Under the pieces are notes generated by a model that did not search any database, was not told the origin of the DNA, and saw only the letters and a program-made list of their open reading frames with translations. Made by a program: the position numbers and the translations under genes. Shown here piece after piece: positions 34,231 through 43,059 of a stretch of 64,000 nt of DNA. Each line of letters begins with the position of its first letter. Positions within the stretch are counted from its first letter, which is position 1. The stretch is from Pseudomonas helmanticensis (GTDB lineage Bacteria; Pseudomonadota; Gammaproteobacteria; Pseudomonadales; Pseudomonadaceae). The stretch is taken from the NCBI RefSeq assembly GCF_900182985.1, contig NZ_FXUY01000001.1, positions 2,356,001 through 2,420,000 of the forward strand, written 5' to 3'.

Positions 34231-34866
34231 ATGCCGCTGTCCAACATCCGCATCATCCATCAGGACGCCGCCGTACTCGTGGTGAACAAACCGACGTTGC
34301 TGCTCTCGGTGCCCGGTCGCGCCGACGACAACAAGGATTGCCTGATTACCCGCCTGCAGGAAAACGGCTACCCGGAAGCGCGCATCGTCCATCGCCTGGA
34401 CTGGGAAACCTCCGGCATCATTCTGCTCGCCCGTGACGCCGACACTCACCGTGAACTCTCGCGGCAGTTTCATGACCGTGAAACCGAAAAGGCCTACACC
34501 GCTATGGCTTGGGGTCAACCGGAACTGGACAGTGGCAGCATCGATTTGCCGCTGCGCTACGATCCGCCGACCAAGCCGCGGCACGTGGTCGATCACGAAT
34601 TCGGCAAACATGCGCTGACCTTCTGGCGCGTGCTCGAGCGTTGCGGCGATTGGTGTCGCGTTGAGCTGACGCCAATCACCGGCCGTTCGCATCAATTGCG
34701 CGTGCACATGCTGTCGATCGGTCATCCGCTGCTCGGCGACGGTCTGTACGCCCACGAGCAGGCTTTGGCCGCCTGGCCACGTCTGTGCCTGCACGCCAGC
34801 ATGTTGAGCTTCACCCACCCGCAAACCGGCGAACGCTTGCGCTTCGAGTGCCCGGCACCGTTCTGA
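34231..34866 (+). CDS. rluA: RluA-family pseudouridine synthase
   Basis: Converts specific uridines in 23S rRNA and tRNA to pseudouridine. The 211-residue length fits RluA (no S4 domain, unlike RluC/D). The catalytic motif VHRLDWETSGIILLA contains Asp57, and PITGRSHQLRVHM and the GDGLYA region complete the active site. ATG 34231 lies 176 bases after minE with a REP between. The exact target (23S U746 and tRNA U32 in E. coli RluA) is inferred from family. Confidence 0.92.
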   Translation: MPLSNIRIIHQDAAVLVVNKPTLLLSVPGRADDNKDCLITRLQENGYPEARIVHRLDWETSGIILLARDADTHRELSRQFHDRETEKAYTAMAWGQPELDSGSIDLPLRYDPPTKPRHVVDHEFGKHALTFWRVLERCGDWCRVELTPITGRSHQLRVHMLSIGHPLLGDGLYAHEQALAAWPRLCLHASMLSFTHPQTGERLRFECPAPF

Positions 34867-34878
34867 CACATCCCCTAT

Positions 34879-34969
34879 GTAGCTGCCGAAGGCTGCGATC
34901 TTTTGATCGGGTATTTCAAATATCAAAAACAAGATCAAAAGATCGAAGCCTTCGGCAGCGCCTACAGGG
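34879..34969. repeat. REP-type palindrome, family A (outward arms)
   Basis: TGTAGCTGCCGAAGGCTGCG with a closely matching partner GAAGCCTTCGGCAGCGCCTA; the centre is longer than usual and AT-rich. Confidence 0.85.
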
Positions 34970-35035
34970 GCCGGTGCAGATTCAATTCCCCGGCCGATGC
35001 GTTAAACTCCCGGCCATTGCTGTCTGGAGCTTCTT

Positions 35036-36325
35036 ATGCGCGAAGAGTTGAACCAAGGCCTGATCGACTTCCTCAAGGCCTCCCCTACCCCGTTCCACGC
35101 CACTGCCAGCCTTGTTCAGCGTCTGGAGGCTGCCGGTTTTGTGCGCCTCGACGAACGCGAGCCATGGACCACCGAGGCCAACGGTCGCTACTACGTCACC
35201 CGTAACGACTCCTCAATCGTCGCGATCAAAATGGGCCGCCACTCGCCATTGCACAGCGGCATCCGCCTGGTCGGCGCGCACACCGACAGCCCATGCCTGA
35301 GGGTCAAGCCGCAACCGGAGCTGCAGCGTCAGGGTTTCTGGCAACTGGGCGTTGAAGTCTACGGCGGCGCCTTGCTCGCGCCGTGGTTCGACCGCGATCT
35401 GTCGCTGGCCGGCCGCGTGACCTTCCGCCGCGATGGCAAGGTCGAAAGCCAGTTGATCGACTTCAAGGCACCGATCGCGATCATTCCCAACCTGGCCATT
35501 CACCTCAACCGTGAAGCCAACCAGGGCTGGGCGATCAACGCGCAGACCGAACTGCCGCCGATCCTCGCGCAATTTGCCGGTGACGAGCGCGTCGATTTCC
35601 GCGCCGTGCTCACCGATCAACTGGCCCGCGAACACGGTTTGAACGCCGACGTGGTGCTCGATTACGAGCTGAGTTTCTACGACACGCAAAGTGCTGCGGT
35701 CATCGGTTTGAATGGCGACTTCATTGCCGGCGCGCGCCTCGACAACCTGCTGTCGTGCTACGCCGGCCTGCAGGCCTTGCTCACCGCCGAAACCGATGAA
35801 ACCTGCGTGATGGTCTGCAACGACCACGAAGAAGTCGGCTCCTGCTCGGCCTGCGGTGCCGATGGCCCGATGCTCGAACAGACCCTGCGCCGCTTGTTGC
35901 CGGAAGGCGACGAATTCGTCCGCACCATTCAGAAATCCCTGCTGGTCTCGGCCGACAACGCTCACGGCGTGCACCCGAACTACGCGGAAAAACACGACGC
36001 CAACCACGGCCCGAAACTCAACGCCGGCCCGGTGATCAAGGTCAACAGCAACCAGCGCTACGCCACCAACAGTGAAACTGCCGGGTTCTTCCGCCATCTG
36101 TGCATGGCCGAAGAAGTGCCGGTGCAAAGCTTCGTGGTGCGCAGCGACATGGGCTGCGGCTCGACCATCGGCCCGATCACCGCCAGCCACCTCGGTGTGC
36201 GCACGGTCGATATCGGCCTGCCGACGTTCGCCATGCACTCGATCCGCGAACTCTGCGGCAGCCACGACCTGGCGCACCTGGTGAAAGTGCTGAGCGCGTT
36301 CTACGCCTGCCACGATCTACCGTAA
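35036..36325 (+). CDS. apeB: M18-family aminopeptidase
   Basis: Cytosolic zinc aminopeptidase releasing N-terminal residues, often aspartate-preferring. The 429-residue protein has the metal ligands of M18 peptidases in [40 protein letters not shown] and the late [16 protein letters not shown] motif. Length is standard. It stands alone between two family-A repeats. The symbol follows the usual bacterial M18 name. Confidence 0.92.
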   Translation: MREELNQGLIDFLKASPTPFHATASLVQRLEAAGFVRLDEREPWTTEANGRYYVTRNDSSIVAIKMGRHSPLHSGIRLVGAHTDSPCLRVKPQPELQRQGFWQLGVEVYGGALLAPWFDRDLSLAGRVTFRRDGKVESQLIDFKAPIAIIPNLAIHLNREANQGWAINAQTELPPILAQFAGDERVDFRAVLTDQLAREHGLNADVVLDYELSFYDTQSAAVIGLNGDFIAGARLDNLLSCYAGLQALLTAETDETCVMVCNDHEEVGSCSACGADGPMLEQTLRRLLPEGDEFVRTIQKSLLVSADNAHGVHPNYAEKHDANHGPKLNAGPVIKVNSNQRYATNSETAGFFRHLCMAEEVPVQSFVVRSDMGCGSTIGPITASHLGVRTVDIGLPTFAMHSIRELCGSHDLAHLVKVLSAFYACHDLP

Positions 36326-36332
36326 CCCGCTG

Positions 36333-36412
36333 TAGGAGCTGCCGCAGGCTGCGATCTTTTGATCTTGAAAAACAACATCAAAAGATCGCAGCCTGCGGCA
36401 GCTCCTACAGGG
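36333..36412. repeat. REP-type palindrome, family A (outward arms)
   Basis: TGTAGGAGCTGCCGCAGGCT with an exact complementary arm and a 12-14-base A-rich centre, just after the aminopeptidase stop. Confidence 0.95.
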
Positions 36413-36459
36413 GTAAAGCCACCTAGACTTACATCATTCATTTCGACAAGGCAGTCTCC

Positions 36460-36636
36460 ATGATCTCGATGTCTTCGTTTCACGCCATGCTCGTACCGAT
36501 CCTCACCGGGATGATCCTGCTGGCCATCGGCTTCAACTTCCGTGACAAGAATGCCGGCGTCTTTGCCATGTGGATCGGCATGCTGACGATCCTCGCCACC
36601 GTGATCTACAAGATCCTCGCCAAACTCAACGAATAA
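36460..36636 (+). CDS. Small two-helix membrane protein (58 aa)
   Basis: A 58-residue reading frame, MISMSSFHAMLVPILTGMIL onward, with two hydrophobic helices (MLVPILTGMILLAIGFNF and AMWIGMLTILATVIYKIL) joined by a short polar loop RDKNAG. AAGG lies six bases before ATG 36460; coding-like third positions are GC-rich. It fills the gap between the aminopeptidase and the MscS gene. Topology predicts both ends on the same side. No family recognised; it is easily missed because of its size. Confidence 0.65.
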   Translation: MISMSSFHAMLVPILTGMILLAIGFNFRDKNAGVFAMWIGMLTILATVIYKILAKLNE

Positions 36637-36711
36637 TCCGCGACGGCTCGCATTGATCGGGTGGGCCTCGTACACTCCAGCGAATCCGCCCCTTGCGAGG
36701 TTGACCGCCTA

Positions 36712-38865
36712 GTGTTCGCTCGTCTTTTTGCTTTGCCCAGTCTGTTCCTTGTCTGCCTGATGACGCTGCTGCCGCTGGCGCCCGCCCACGCGGTCGGCTT
36801 GCCGGGCCTGCTCAACACCAGCAAGGCCCAGCCCGAAGCCCAGGAACCCCTCGGCCAGTCCCTCGACGAAGTCATCAAGTCACTGGAAAACGACAAGCAA
36901 CGCGCACAGTTGCTCACCGATCTGAAGAAGCTGCGCGACGCCACGAAAAAAGCCCAGATCGCACCGGAAGAAGGCGTGCTGGGCCTGATCGGCGGCACCT
37001 TGGCCAACTTCGAAAAACAGTTTACCGGTGATGACAGCCCACTGAATCGCTGGGGCAACGAGTTCGACCTGGCCAAGGAAGAACTCAGCGGCATGATGCT
37101 GCCGGCCAACGAATGGCTGCCGATCATCTTCGGTTTCGCCATGATCCTGATGGTCTGGAGTCTGCTTGCCGCCGCATTGATCTGGCTCGGCCATCGCGTG
37201 CGCATGCGCTTCGGCCTGACCGAAGAACTGCCGCAACACCCCAAGGCCCTCGACATGCTGCGCTTTGCGTTGCGCAAGCTCGGGCCTTGGCTGATCGCCC
37301 TGGTGATGACCGTTTACATGTCCTACGCCTTGCCATCTTCGCTGGGCAAAAGCCTGGCGATGGTGCTGGCCTATGCGCTGGTGGTCGGTACCTGCTTCTC
37401 GGCAATCTGCGTGATTGCCTTCTCGCTGCTCGACGGCCCGCATCGCCATCGCGCGCTGTACATTCTGCGTCATCAAGCGTTCCGGCCGCTGTGGCTGATC
37501 GGCAGCTTCGCAGCATTCGGTGAAGCCCTGAACGACCCGCGCCTGATCGAAAGCCTCGGCGTGCATCTGGCCCACACGGCAGCGACCATCGCCAACATTC
37601 TCGCGGCACTCTCGACCGGGCTGTTCATCCTGCGCTTCCGCCGCCCGATCGCGCACCTGATTCGCAACCAGCCATTATCTCGACGCCTGACCCGGCGTGC
37701 GCTCAGCGACACCATCGATATCCTCGGAACGTTCTGGTACGTGCCGGCGCTGGTACTGGTCGGCATCTCGCTGTTCGCGACGTTCGTCTCCGCCGGCGAC
37801 ACCAGTACCGCGCTGCGCCAGTCGCTGATCTGCACCGTGTTGCTGGTGTTGTGCATGGTGATCAACGGCCTTGTGCGTCGCCATTCACTGAAACCGCAAC
37901 GCGGGCCACGGCGCCACGCCCTGTACTCGGAGCGCCTGAAAAACTTCTTCTATACCCTCGCGCATCTGCTGGTGTGGCTGGCGTTCATCGAACTGGGCCT
38001 GCGCGTATGGGGCAAATCGCTGATCGGTTTCGCCGAGGGCGACGGCCATGATGTCAGCGTCAAACTGTTCAGCCTGATCGGCACGCTGATTTTCTCCTGG
38101 CTGATCTGGATCCTCGCCGACACCGCCGTGCATCACGCCCTCACCCGCTCGCGCAAAGGCCTGGCCAACGCGCGCGCGCAAACGATGATGCCGTTGATCC
38201 GCAACGTGCTGTTCGTGGCGATCTTCATCATTGCGCTGATCGTCGCACTGGCGAACATGGGCATGAACGTCACGCCACTGCTCGCCGGTGCTGGCGTGAT
38301 CGGTCTGGCCATCGGTTTCGGCGCACAATCACTGGTCGCCGACCTGATCACCGGCCTGTTCATCATCATCGAAGACTCGCTGGCCATCGACGATTACGTC
38401 GACGTCGGCGGCCACCTCGGCACCGTCGAAGGCCTGACCATCCGCACCGTACGCCTGCGCGACATCGACGGCATCGTCCACACCATTCCGTTCAGCGAAA
38501 TCAAAAGCATCAAGAACTACTCACGGGAATTCGGCTACGCGATCTTCCGCGTCGCGGTGCCGTACAACATGGAAATCGACGACGCGATCAAACTGATGCG
38601 CGATGTCGGCCAGAAGATGCGCACCGACCCGCTGCAACGGCGCAACATCTGGTCGCCACTGGAGATTCAGGGTGTCGAAAGTTTCGAGTCCGGCAGCGCG
38701 ATATTGCGCGCCCGGTTCAAGACCGCGCCGATCAAGCAATGGGAAGTTTCCCGCGCCTTCAACCTTTCGCTCAAACGCCATCTCGACGAAGCCGGACTCG
38801 ATCTGGCAACGCCGCGTATGAGCGTGCAAGTGATCACTGCTGGTGGCGGTCAGCCGAAGGAATAG
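36712..38865 (+). CDS. Large MscS-family mechanosensitive channel (YbiO-like)
   Basis: A 717-residue inner-membrane channel. A signal peptide (ARLFALPSLFLVCLMTLLPL to AHA) is followed by a periplasmic, partly helical N-terminal domain, about ten membrane helices, then the MscS pore and beta domain: LLAGAGVIGLAIGFGAQSLV, DYVDVGGHLGTVEGLTIRTV and a cytosolic alpha-beta vestibule. GTG 36712 with GAGG upstream gives the signal peptide directly; the frame stays open to 36661. The size and N-terminal domain resemble E. coli YbiO. Opens on osmotic downshift; ion preference unknown. Confidence 0.9.
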   Translation: MFARLFALPSLFLVCLMTLLPLAPAHAVGLPGLLNTSKAQPEAQEPLGQSLDEVIKSLENDKQRAQLLTDLKKLRDATKKAQIAPEEGVLGLIGGTLANFEKQFTGDDSPLNRWGNEFDLAKEELSGMMLPANEWLPIIFGFAMILMVWSLLAAALIWLGHRVRMRFGLTEELPQHPKALDMLRFALRKLGPWLIALVMTVYMSYALPSSLGKSLAMVLAYALVVGTCFSAICVIAFSLLDGPHRHRALYILRHQAFRPLWLIGSFAAFGEALNDPRLIESLGVHLAHTAATIANILAALSTGLFILRFRRPIAHLIRNQPLSRRLTRRALSDTIDILGTFWYVPALVLVGISLFATFVSAGDTSTALRQSLICTVLLVLCMVINGLVRRHSLKPQRGPRRHALYSERLKNFFYTLAHLLVWLAFIELGLRVWGKSLIGFAEGDGHDVSVKLFSLIGTLIFSWLIWILADTAVHHALTRSRKGLANARAQTMMPLIRNVLFVAIFIIALIVALANMGMNVTPLLAGAGVIGLAIGFGAQSLVADLITGLFIIIEDSLAIDDYVDVGGHLGTVEGLTIRTVRLRDIDGIVHTIPFSEIKSIKNYSREFGYAIFRVAVPYNMEIDDAIKLMRDVGQKMRTDPLQRRNIWSPLEIQGVESFESGSAILRARFKTAPIKQWEVSRAFNLSLKRHLDEAGLDLATPRMSVQVITAGGGQPKE

Positions 38866-38929
38866 CACTCAGGCGCGCGGTTGCAGTCACAGGCAGGGAA
38901 GCCCGACAACAATAATCAAGGAGTAACCG

Positions 38930-40264
38930 ATGCAACTGACGCGCATTGCCCAAGCCGTTCTATTCGGCCTTTTCGCCAGCCACGCCAGCGCGGCCACCCT
39001 GGACAGCACCCGCACGCAAATCGCCGAACAAGCGCAAAAGCTTGAGCCCGAACTCCTCGAAACCCGCCGCGATATCCATGCCCACCCGGAACTCGGCAAC
39101 ACGGAAAAACGCACCGCCGAGCTGGTCGCCAAACAACTCAAAGCGATGGGCCTGGACGTCAAGACCGGCGTCGCCCGCACCGGCGTGGTCGCCGTCCTCA
39201 AAGGCGCCCTGCCCGGCCCGACCGTGGCCCTGCGCGCCGACATGGACGCGCTGCCGGTCAAGGAAGTTTCCGACCTGCCCTTCGCCTCGAAAGCCAAAAG
39301 CACTTATCTCGACAAGGAAGTCGACGTCATGCACGCCTGCGGCCACGATGCGCACACCGCAATCCTGCTGAGCACGGCGAAGATTCTTACGGGCATGCGC
39401 GACACCCTGCCCGGCACCGTGGTGTTCTACTTCCAGCCCGCCGAAGAAGGCCCAAGCGACTTCATCCCCGACGGCAAAAATACCTGGGGCGCAAAAATGA
39501 TGGTCGAGGAAGGCGTGATGAAGTCACCGAAACCCGATGTGGTCTTCGGCCTGCACGTCTGGGCCGGCGTCCCCGCCGGCCAGATCGCCTACCGCCCAGG
39601 CGCCACCCTCGCCAGCTCCGACGACCTGCGCATCAAAATCCTCGGCAAACAAACCCACGCCGGCCGCCCATGGGACGGCATCGATCCGATCACCGTCGGC
39701 GCGCAAACCATCGTCGGTCTGCAAACTGTAGTCAGCCGCCGCACCGATATCTCCTCGTACCCGTCAGTGGTCAGCATCGGCACCATCAACGGCGGCACAC
39801 GCTACAACATCATTCCCGAATCCGTGGACATGACCGGCACGATCCGCTCCTACGACTACGGCATCCGCCAGAAACTGCATGCCGACGTACGCCAGACCGT
39901 GGAAAAAATCGCCGAAAGTGGCGGTGCAAAAGCAGACGTGACCATCATCGAAAAATATGACCCGACGATTAACAACCCAGCGCTCACCGAAAAAATGCTG
40001 CCGACGTTGAAGTGGGCGGCCAAGGACGATGTGGTGAATGCACCGCTGGTGGGCGGCGCAGAAGACTTCTCGTTCTATGCCAAGGAAGTACCGGGATTGT
40101 TTGTGTTTCTCGGCGTGACCCCGAGGGACCAGGACATGAGCAAGGCAGCGCCGAATCACAATCCGGGGTTCTTTGTGGATGAGTCGGCGCTGGTGGTCGG
40201 GGTGAGGACAATGGCTTCATTGGCGACGGATTATCTGTATGCCAATGCGGAGGCTGGCAAGTAG
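38930..40264 (+). CDS. Exported M20-family amidohydrolase
   Basis: A 444-residue zinc or manganese amidohydrolase with a signal peptide (MQLTRIAQAVLFGLFASHAS), hence periplasmic. The M20D features are RRDIHAHPELGNTEKRTAEL, ALRADMDALPVKE, HACGHDAHTAILL and FQPAEEGPSD. It resembles hippurate/N-acyl-amino-acid hydrolases (AbgB/CarA-like). AAGGAG precedes ATG 38930. Monocistronic. Substrates are probably N-acyl amino acids or indole conjugates, but this cannot be fixed by sequence. Confidence 0.9.
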   Translation: MQLTRIAQAVLFGLFASHASAATLDSTRTQIAEQAQKLEPELLETRRDIHAHPELGNTEKRTAELVAKQLKAMGLDVKTGVARTGVVAVLKGALPGPTVALRADMDALPVKEVSDLPFASKAKSTYLDKEVDVMHACGHDAHTAILLSTAKILTGMRDTLPGTVVFYFQPAEEGPSDFIPDGKNTWGAKMMVEEGVMKSPKPDVVFGLHVWAGVPAGQIAYRPGATLASSDDLRIKILGKQTHAGRPWDGIDPITVGAQTIVGLQTVVSRRTDISSYPSVVSIGTINGGTRYNIIPESVDMTGTIRSYDYGIRQKLHADVRQTVEKIAESGGAKADVTIIEKYDPTINNPALTEKMLPTLKWAAKDDVVNAPLVGGAEDFSFYAKEVPGLFVFLGVTPRDQDMSKAAPNHNPGFFVDESALVVGVRTMASLATDYLYANAEAGK

Positions 40265-40287
40265 TGTCGAGATGACTGTGGGGGCGC

Positions 40288-40314
40288 TTTCGCGAGCAGG
40301 CTCGCTCCCACATT
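40288..40314. repeat. Single family-B REP half-site
   Basis: TTTCGCGAGCAGGCTCGCTC without a nearby inverted partner. Confidence 0.8.
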
Positions 40315-40440
40315 TGGACCGTGTGCAGCCGCCAGAAACAGGTCTGCTGTCAGGCCGCCATCGCTGGCAGGTCGCACCGCAACTCCCACAGTTTTACTTG
40401 CGAACACCCCATGCGGCAAAGCCGCCCCACTCAACACAAT

Positions 40441-40780
40441 GAGCGCAAGCTCGAGTACCGCTCTTGATCTTGCCGTGCTGGCCCCTTCGGCAGGCTTCGT
40501 TCCGGGATTGATCCGGGGGTGGGAGCGCAGCGACCGTTCGACGAAGTCGAACACATCGAGAGGAGGTGCAGCGAAGCAAACCGTAGGCGATGCCCCCCGG
40601 ATCAATCCCGGAGCGAAGGAACCCCGAGCTTTAGCGAGCGGGCCGAACGCCGGGGCCCAGCGTTTTGGTTACTTTTGGGCGTCTGCAAAAGTGACTCGCT
40701 GTAAGAGCGAAACCGCCAGCGGCGACACCCGCAGAAACGGATATTCACACAGAACCCAATAGCCTGGTCGGCCCACAGGC
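40441..40780. repeat. Structured intergenic repeat (about 340 bases)
   Basis: Contains a perfect 19-base inverted repeat (TCCGGGATTGATCCGGGGG at 40501-40519, complement at 40594-40612) enclosing a second hairpin TTCGAC-GAA-GTCGAA. The right part (GTTTTGGTTACTTTTGGGCG near 40661) is wording I associate with dispersed elements in fluorescent pseudomonads; the name is not certain. Confidence 0.6.
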
Positions 40781-40795
40781 CGCCAAGGTCAAAGC

Positions 40796-41509
40796 TCAAG
40801 CAACATCAACCCCAACGTGAATCGCATCATGCCGCCAAAACTCCAGATCACAATCAATCAACCGCTCATGCTGATCATAATTAACCCGAGCAATCCGTAA
40901 CCCCGGGCTCCCCACCGACACCCTTAAAGCCGCCGCCGCATCCACAGACAATGACGTAGGCACAATCTCAAAGCGCACCCGCCCATAGTGCAAATCGTAA
41001 TGCCGCGCATACAACTCGGTAATCGACTGATTCAAATCAAACTCAAGAATCCCCGGAAAAAACTGCGGATTCAAATAGTGCTCCACATACAACACCAGCC
41101 GCCCGTCAATGCGCCGCGACCGGCAAATCTGAATCACGCTGGACAGCGCCGGCAACTGCAACCACGCACACACCGCCGCTGACGCCGGCTGCAACCGCGC
41201 CGAAATCACCTCGGTCGAAGGCTCACGTCCCTGCGCACTGACCATCGCGTGGAAATGACTGCGCTGCATCAGGTTGTACGCCAGACGCGGTGGCGAAACG
41301 AACCAGCCACGGCGCTCCTCGCGATAAATCTGCCCCTGCGCCTCCAGCTGCAACAACGCCTCGCGCACGGTAATCCGCGTCGTACCAAACAACTCACTGA
41401 GCTTGCGCTCGGCCGGCAACTTGCTGCCCGCAGCCAACAACCCGTGATCGAGTTGCTCCTGCAGGACTTGGCCAATCGCTGTCACCGCTTTTGTTGCCTC
41501 ATCGCGCAT
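40796..41509 (-). CDS. GntR/HutC-family regulator with UTRA domain
   Basis: A 237-residue regulator: winged-helix domain with GSKLPAERKLSELFGTTRIT and VREALLQLEAQGQIYREERR, then a UTRA ligand-binding domain (about 80-230; VEHYLNPQFFPGILEFDLNQ). HutC-type UTRA regulators sense small metabolites, including phosphonates. ATG 41509 with AGGTAA upstream is preferred to the TTG one codon earlier. A TGGACTAGACCA palindrome sits 15 bases upstream of its start and a related site at the divergent ABC operon, so it probably represses both. Confidence 0.9.
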   Translation of the reverse strand: MRDEATKAVTAIGQVLQEQLDHGLLAAGSKLPAERKLSELFGTTRITVREALLQLEAQGQIYREERRGWFVSPPRLAYNLMQRSHFHAMVSAQGREPSTEVISARLQPASAAVCAWLQLPALSSVIQICRSRRIDGRLVLYVEHYLNPQFFPGILEFDLNQSITELYARHYDLHYGRVRFEIVPTSLSVDAAAALRVSVGSPGLRIARVNYDQHERLIDCDLEFWRHDAIHVGVDVA

Positions 41510-41523
41510 CAACGTTACCTATC

Positions 41524-41535
41524 TGGACTAGACCA
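41524..41535. promoter_or_regulatory. Candidate HutC-type operator (autoregulatory)
   Basis: TGGACTAGACCA, close to the TGGTNTAGACCA pattern described for phosphonate-sensing PhnF-type regulators; immediately upstream of the regulator gene. Confidence 0.5.
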
Positions 41536-41786
41536 GCACTGTTTCAGGGCAAAACTGCACGGCCAACGAAGCGTTTCCGTGTGTTGCAAGCCTAGGCAGT
41601 GCAGATGACCGAGAGATGACAAACCTACCGAACGGTCGTTCTCATGACTTGCAATACATCGGCCAAGTCCCTTGCCCGCCGGGGCCTGAGCATGGTCTAC
41701 GCTTATCTGGCAACCGCTGATAACGGGCAAACAAAAGGCCTGCCGCAGGGCCACCGACATCAAAGTGTCATCCAGCCCCCTTAAAT

Positions 41787-41802
41787 TGGCTCAGGTATTG
41801 CT
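41787..41802 (+). promoter_or_regulatory. Candidate sigma-54 promoter of the ABC operon
   Basis: TGGCTCAGGTATTGCT: one mismatch to TGGCAC-N5-TTGCT, GG-N10-GC spacing (41788-41789, 41800-41801). It abuts the operator at 41802. Confidence 0.5.
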
Positions 41803-41813
41803 GACCTAGACCA
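41802..41813. promoter_or_regulatory. Candidate HutC-type operator (ABC operon)
   Basis: TGACCTAGACCA shares CTAGACCA with the site at 41524. It covers the start point expected from the adjacent sigma-54-like promoter. Confidence 0.5.
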
Positions 41814-41859
41814 ACACAAACCGCAATCGCAGCGTTGAACACGACCAAGGAGCTTCGGA

Positions 41860-42927
41860 ATGAAACAGCTTTTCCTGGCAACACTGTTAGGCTCGACCAT
41901 TGCAATGTGCACCTCCGCCATGGCGGCCGGCACCGATCTGAAAACCCTCGAAGCCGCTGCGAAAGCGGAAGGCGCCGTCAACAGTGTCGGCATGCCCGAT
42001 GACTGGGCCAACTGGAAAGGCACCTGGGAAGACCTGGCCAAGACCTACGGCCTGAAACACATCGACACCGACATGAGTTCGGCCCAGGAAATCGCCAAGT
42101 TCGCCGCCGAGAAAGACAACGCCACCGCCGACATCGGCGACGTCGGTGCCGCCTTCGGCCCGATCGCGGTCAAGCAAGGCGTAGTGCAACCCTACAAGCC
42201 AAGCACCTGGGATCAGGTTCCGGACTGGGCCAAGGACAAAGACGGCAACTGGGCACTGGCCTACACCGGCACCATCGCGTTCATCGTCAACAAGAAGCTG
42301 CTGCACGGTTCCGAAGTACCGACCAAATGGGCTGACCTCAAGGGTGGCAAATACAAAGTCTCGATCGGTGACGTGAGCACCGCCGCGCAAGCTGCCAACG
42401 GCGTACTCGCCGCAGCCCTGGCTAACGGTGGCGACGAGAAAAACATCCAGCCGGCCCTGACCCTGTTCGCCGACATCGCTAAACAAGGTCGTCTGTCGAT
42501 GGCCAACCCGACCATCGCCACCATGGAAAAAGGCGAGATCGAAGTCGGCGTGGTCTGGGACTTCAACGGCTTGAGCTACAAAGCCAAGATGGCCAACCCG
42601 GATGATTACGTGGTGCTGATCCCGTCCGACGGTTCGGTGATTTCCGGCTACACCACGATCATCAACAAGTACGCGAAAAATCCGAACGCCGCCAAGCTGA
42701 CCCGCGAATACATCTTCAGCGACGCCGGCCAGACCAACCTCGCCCGAGGTAACGCCCGTCCGATCCGCGCCGAGCACCTGCAACTGCCGGAAGACGTGAA
42801 GGCCAAGCTGCTGCCGAACGAACAGTACAAGAAAGTCACCCCGATCAAAGACGCCGATGCGTGGGAAAAAACCTCCAAGGCCCTGCCGCAGAAGTGGAAC
42901 GAAGAAGTCATCGTAGAGATGAAGTAA
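41860..42927 (+). CDS. ABC transporter periplasmic substrate-binding protein
   Basis: A 355-residue periplasmic binding protein with signal peptide (FLATLLGSTIAMCTSAMAAG). It has the two-lobe family-1 architecture with EGAVNSVGMPDDWANW near the start, TADIGDVGAAFGPIAVKQGV and the hinge MEKGEIEVGVVWDFNGLSYK. It resembles the polyamine/iron/2-aminoethylphosphonate group. It heads an operon encoding a phosphodiesterase-like enzyme, two permeases, an ATPase and, after a gap, a HAD phosphatase. A REP after its stop probably lets it be expressed above the rest. Confidence 0.9.
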   Translation: MKQLFLATLLGSTIAMCTSAMAAGTDLKTLEAAAKAEGAVNSVGMPDDWANWKGTWEDLAKTYGLKHIDTDMSSAQEIAKFAAEKDNATADIGDVGAAFGPIAVKQGVVQPYKPSTWDQVPDWAKDKDGNWALAYTGTIAFIVNKKLLHGSEVPTKWADLKGGKYKVSIGDVSTAAQAANGVLAAALANGGDEKNIQPALTLFADIAKQGRLSMANPTIATMEKGEIEVGVVWDFNGLSYKAKMANPDDYVVLIPSDGSVISGYTTIINKYAKNPNAAKLTREYIFSDAGQTNLARGNARPIRAEHLQLPEDVKAKLLPNEQYKKVTPIKDADAWEKTSKALPQKWNEEVIVEMK

Positions 42928-42936
42928 TCCTTCATC

Positions 42937-43021
42937 TGTAGGAGCTGCCGCAGGCTGCGATCTTTTGATCTTGCCCTTTAAAGCAATATCAAAAGATCGC
43001 AGCCTGCGGCAGCTCCTACAT
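42937..43021. repeat. REP-type palindrome, family A (outward arms), inside an operon
   Basis: TGTAGGAGCTGCCGCAGGCT with exact complementary arm, between the binding-protein and phosphodiesterase genes. Confidence 0.95.
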
Positions 43022-43059
43022 TGACCGGTTCAAGTTTGGTTTTCGGAGTCAACGCCCCT

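Larger units (their letters stand above)
40265..40795. other. 531-base gap with repeats, no gene
   Basis: Holds a single family-B half-site (40288) and a structured, probably dispersed repeat (about 40441-40780). Short frames here have no ribosome sites and reflect the repeat composition. Confidence 0.7.
41510..41859. other. Divergent regulator/ABC-operon promoter region
   Basis: 350 bases with two operator-like sites (41524, 41802) and a sigma-54-like promoter (41787). No gene supported. Confidence 0.7.

Noticed and set aside
40441..40780. Coding gene in the 40.4-40.8 kb gap
   Set aside because: Short frames in both directions lack ribosome sites and overlap inverted repeats.
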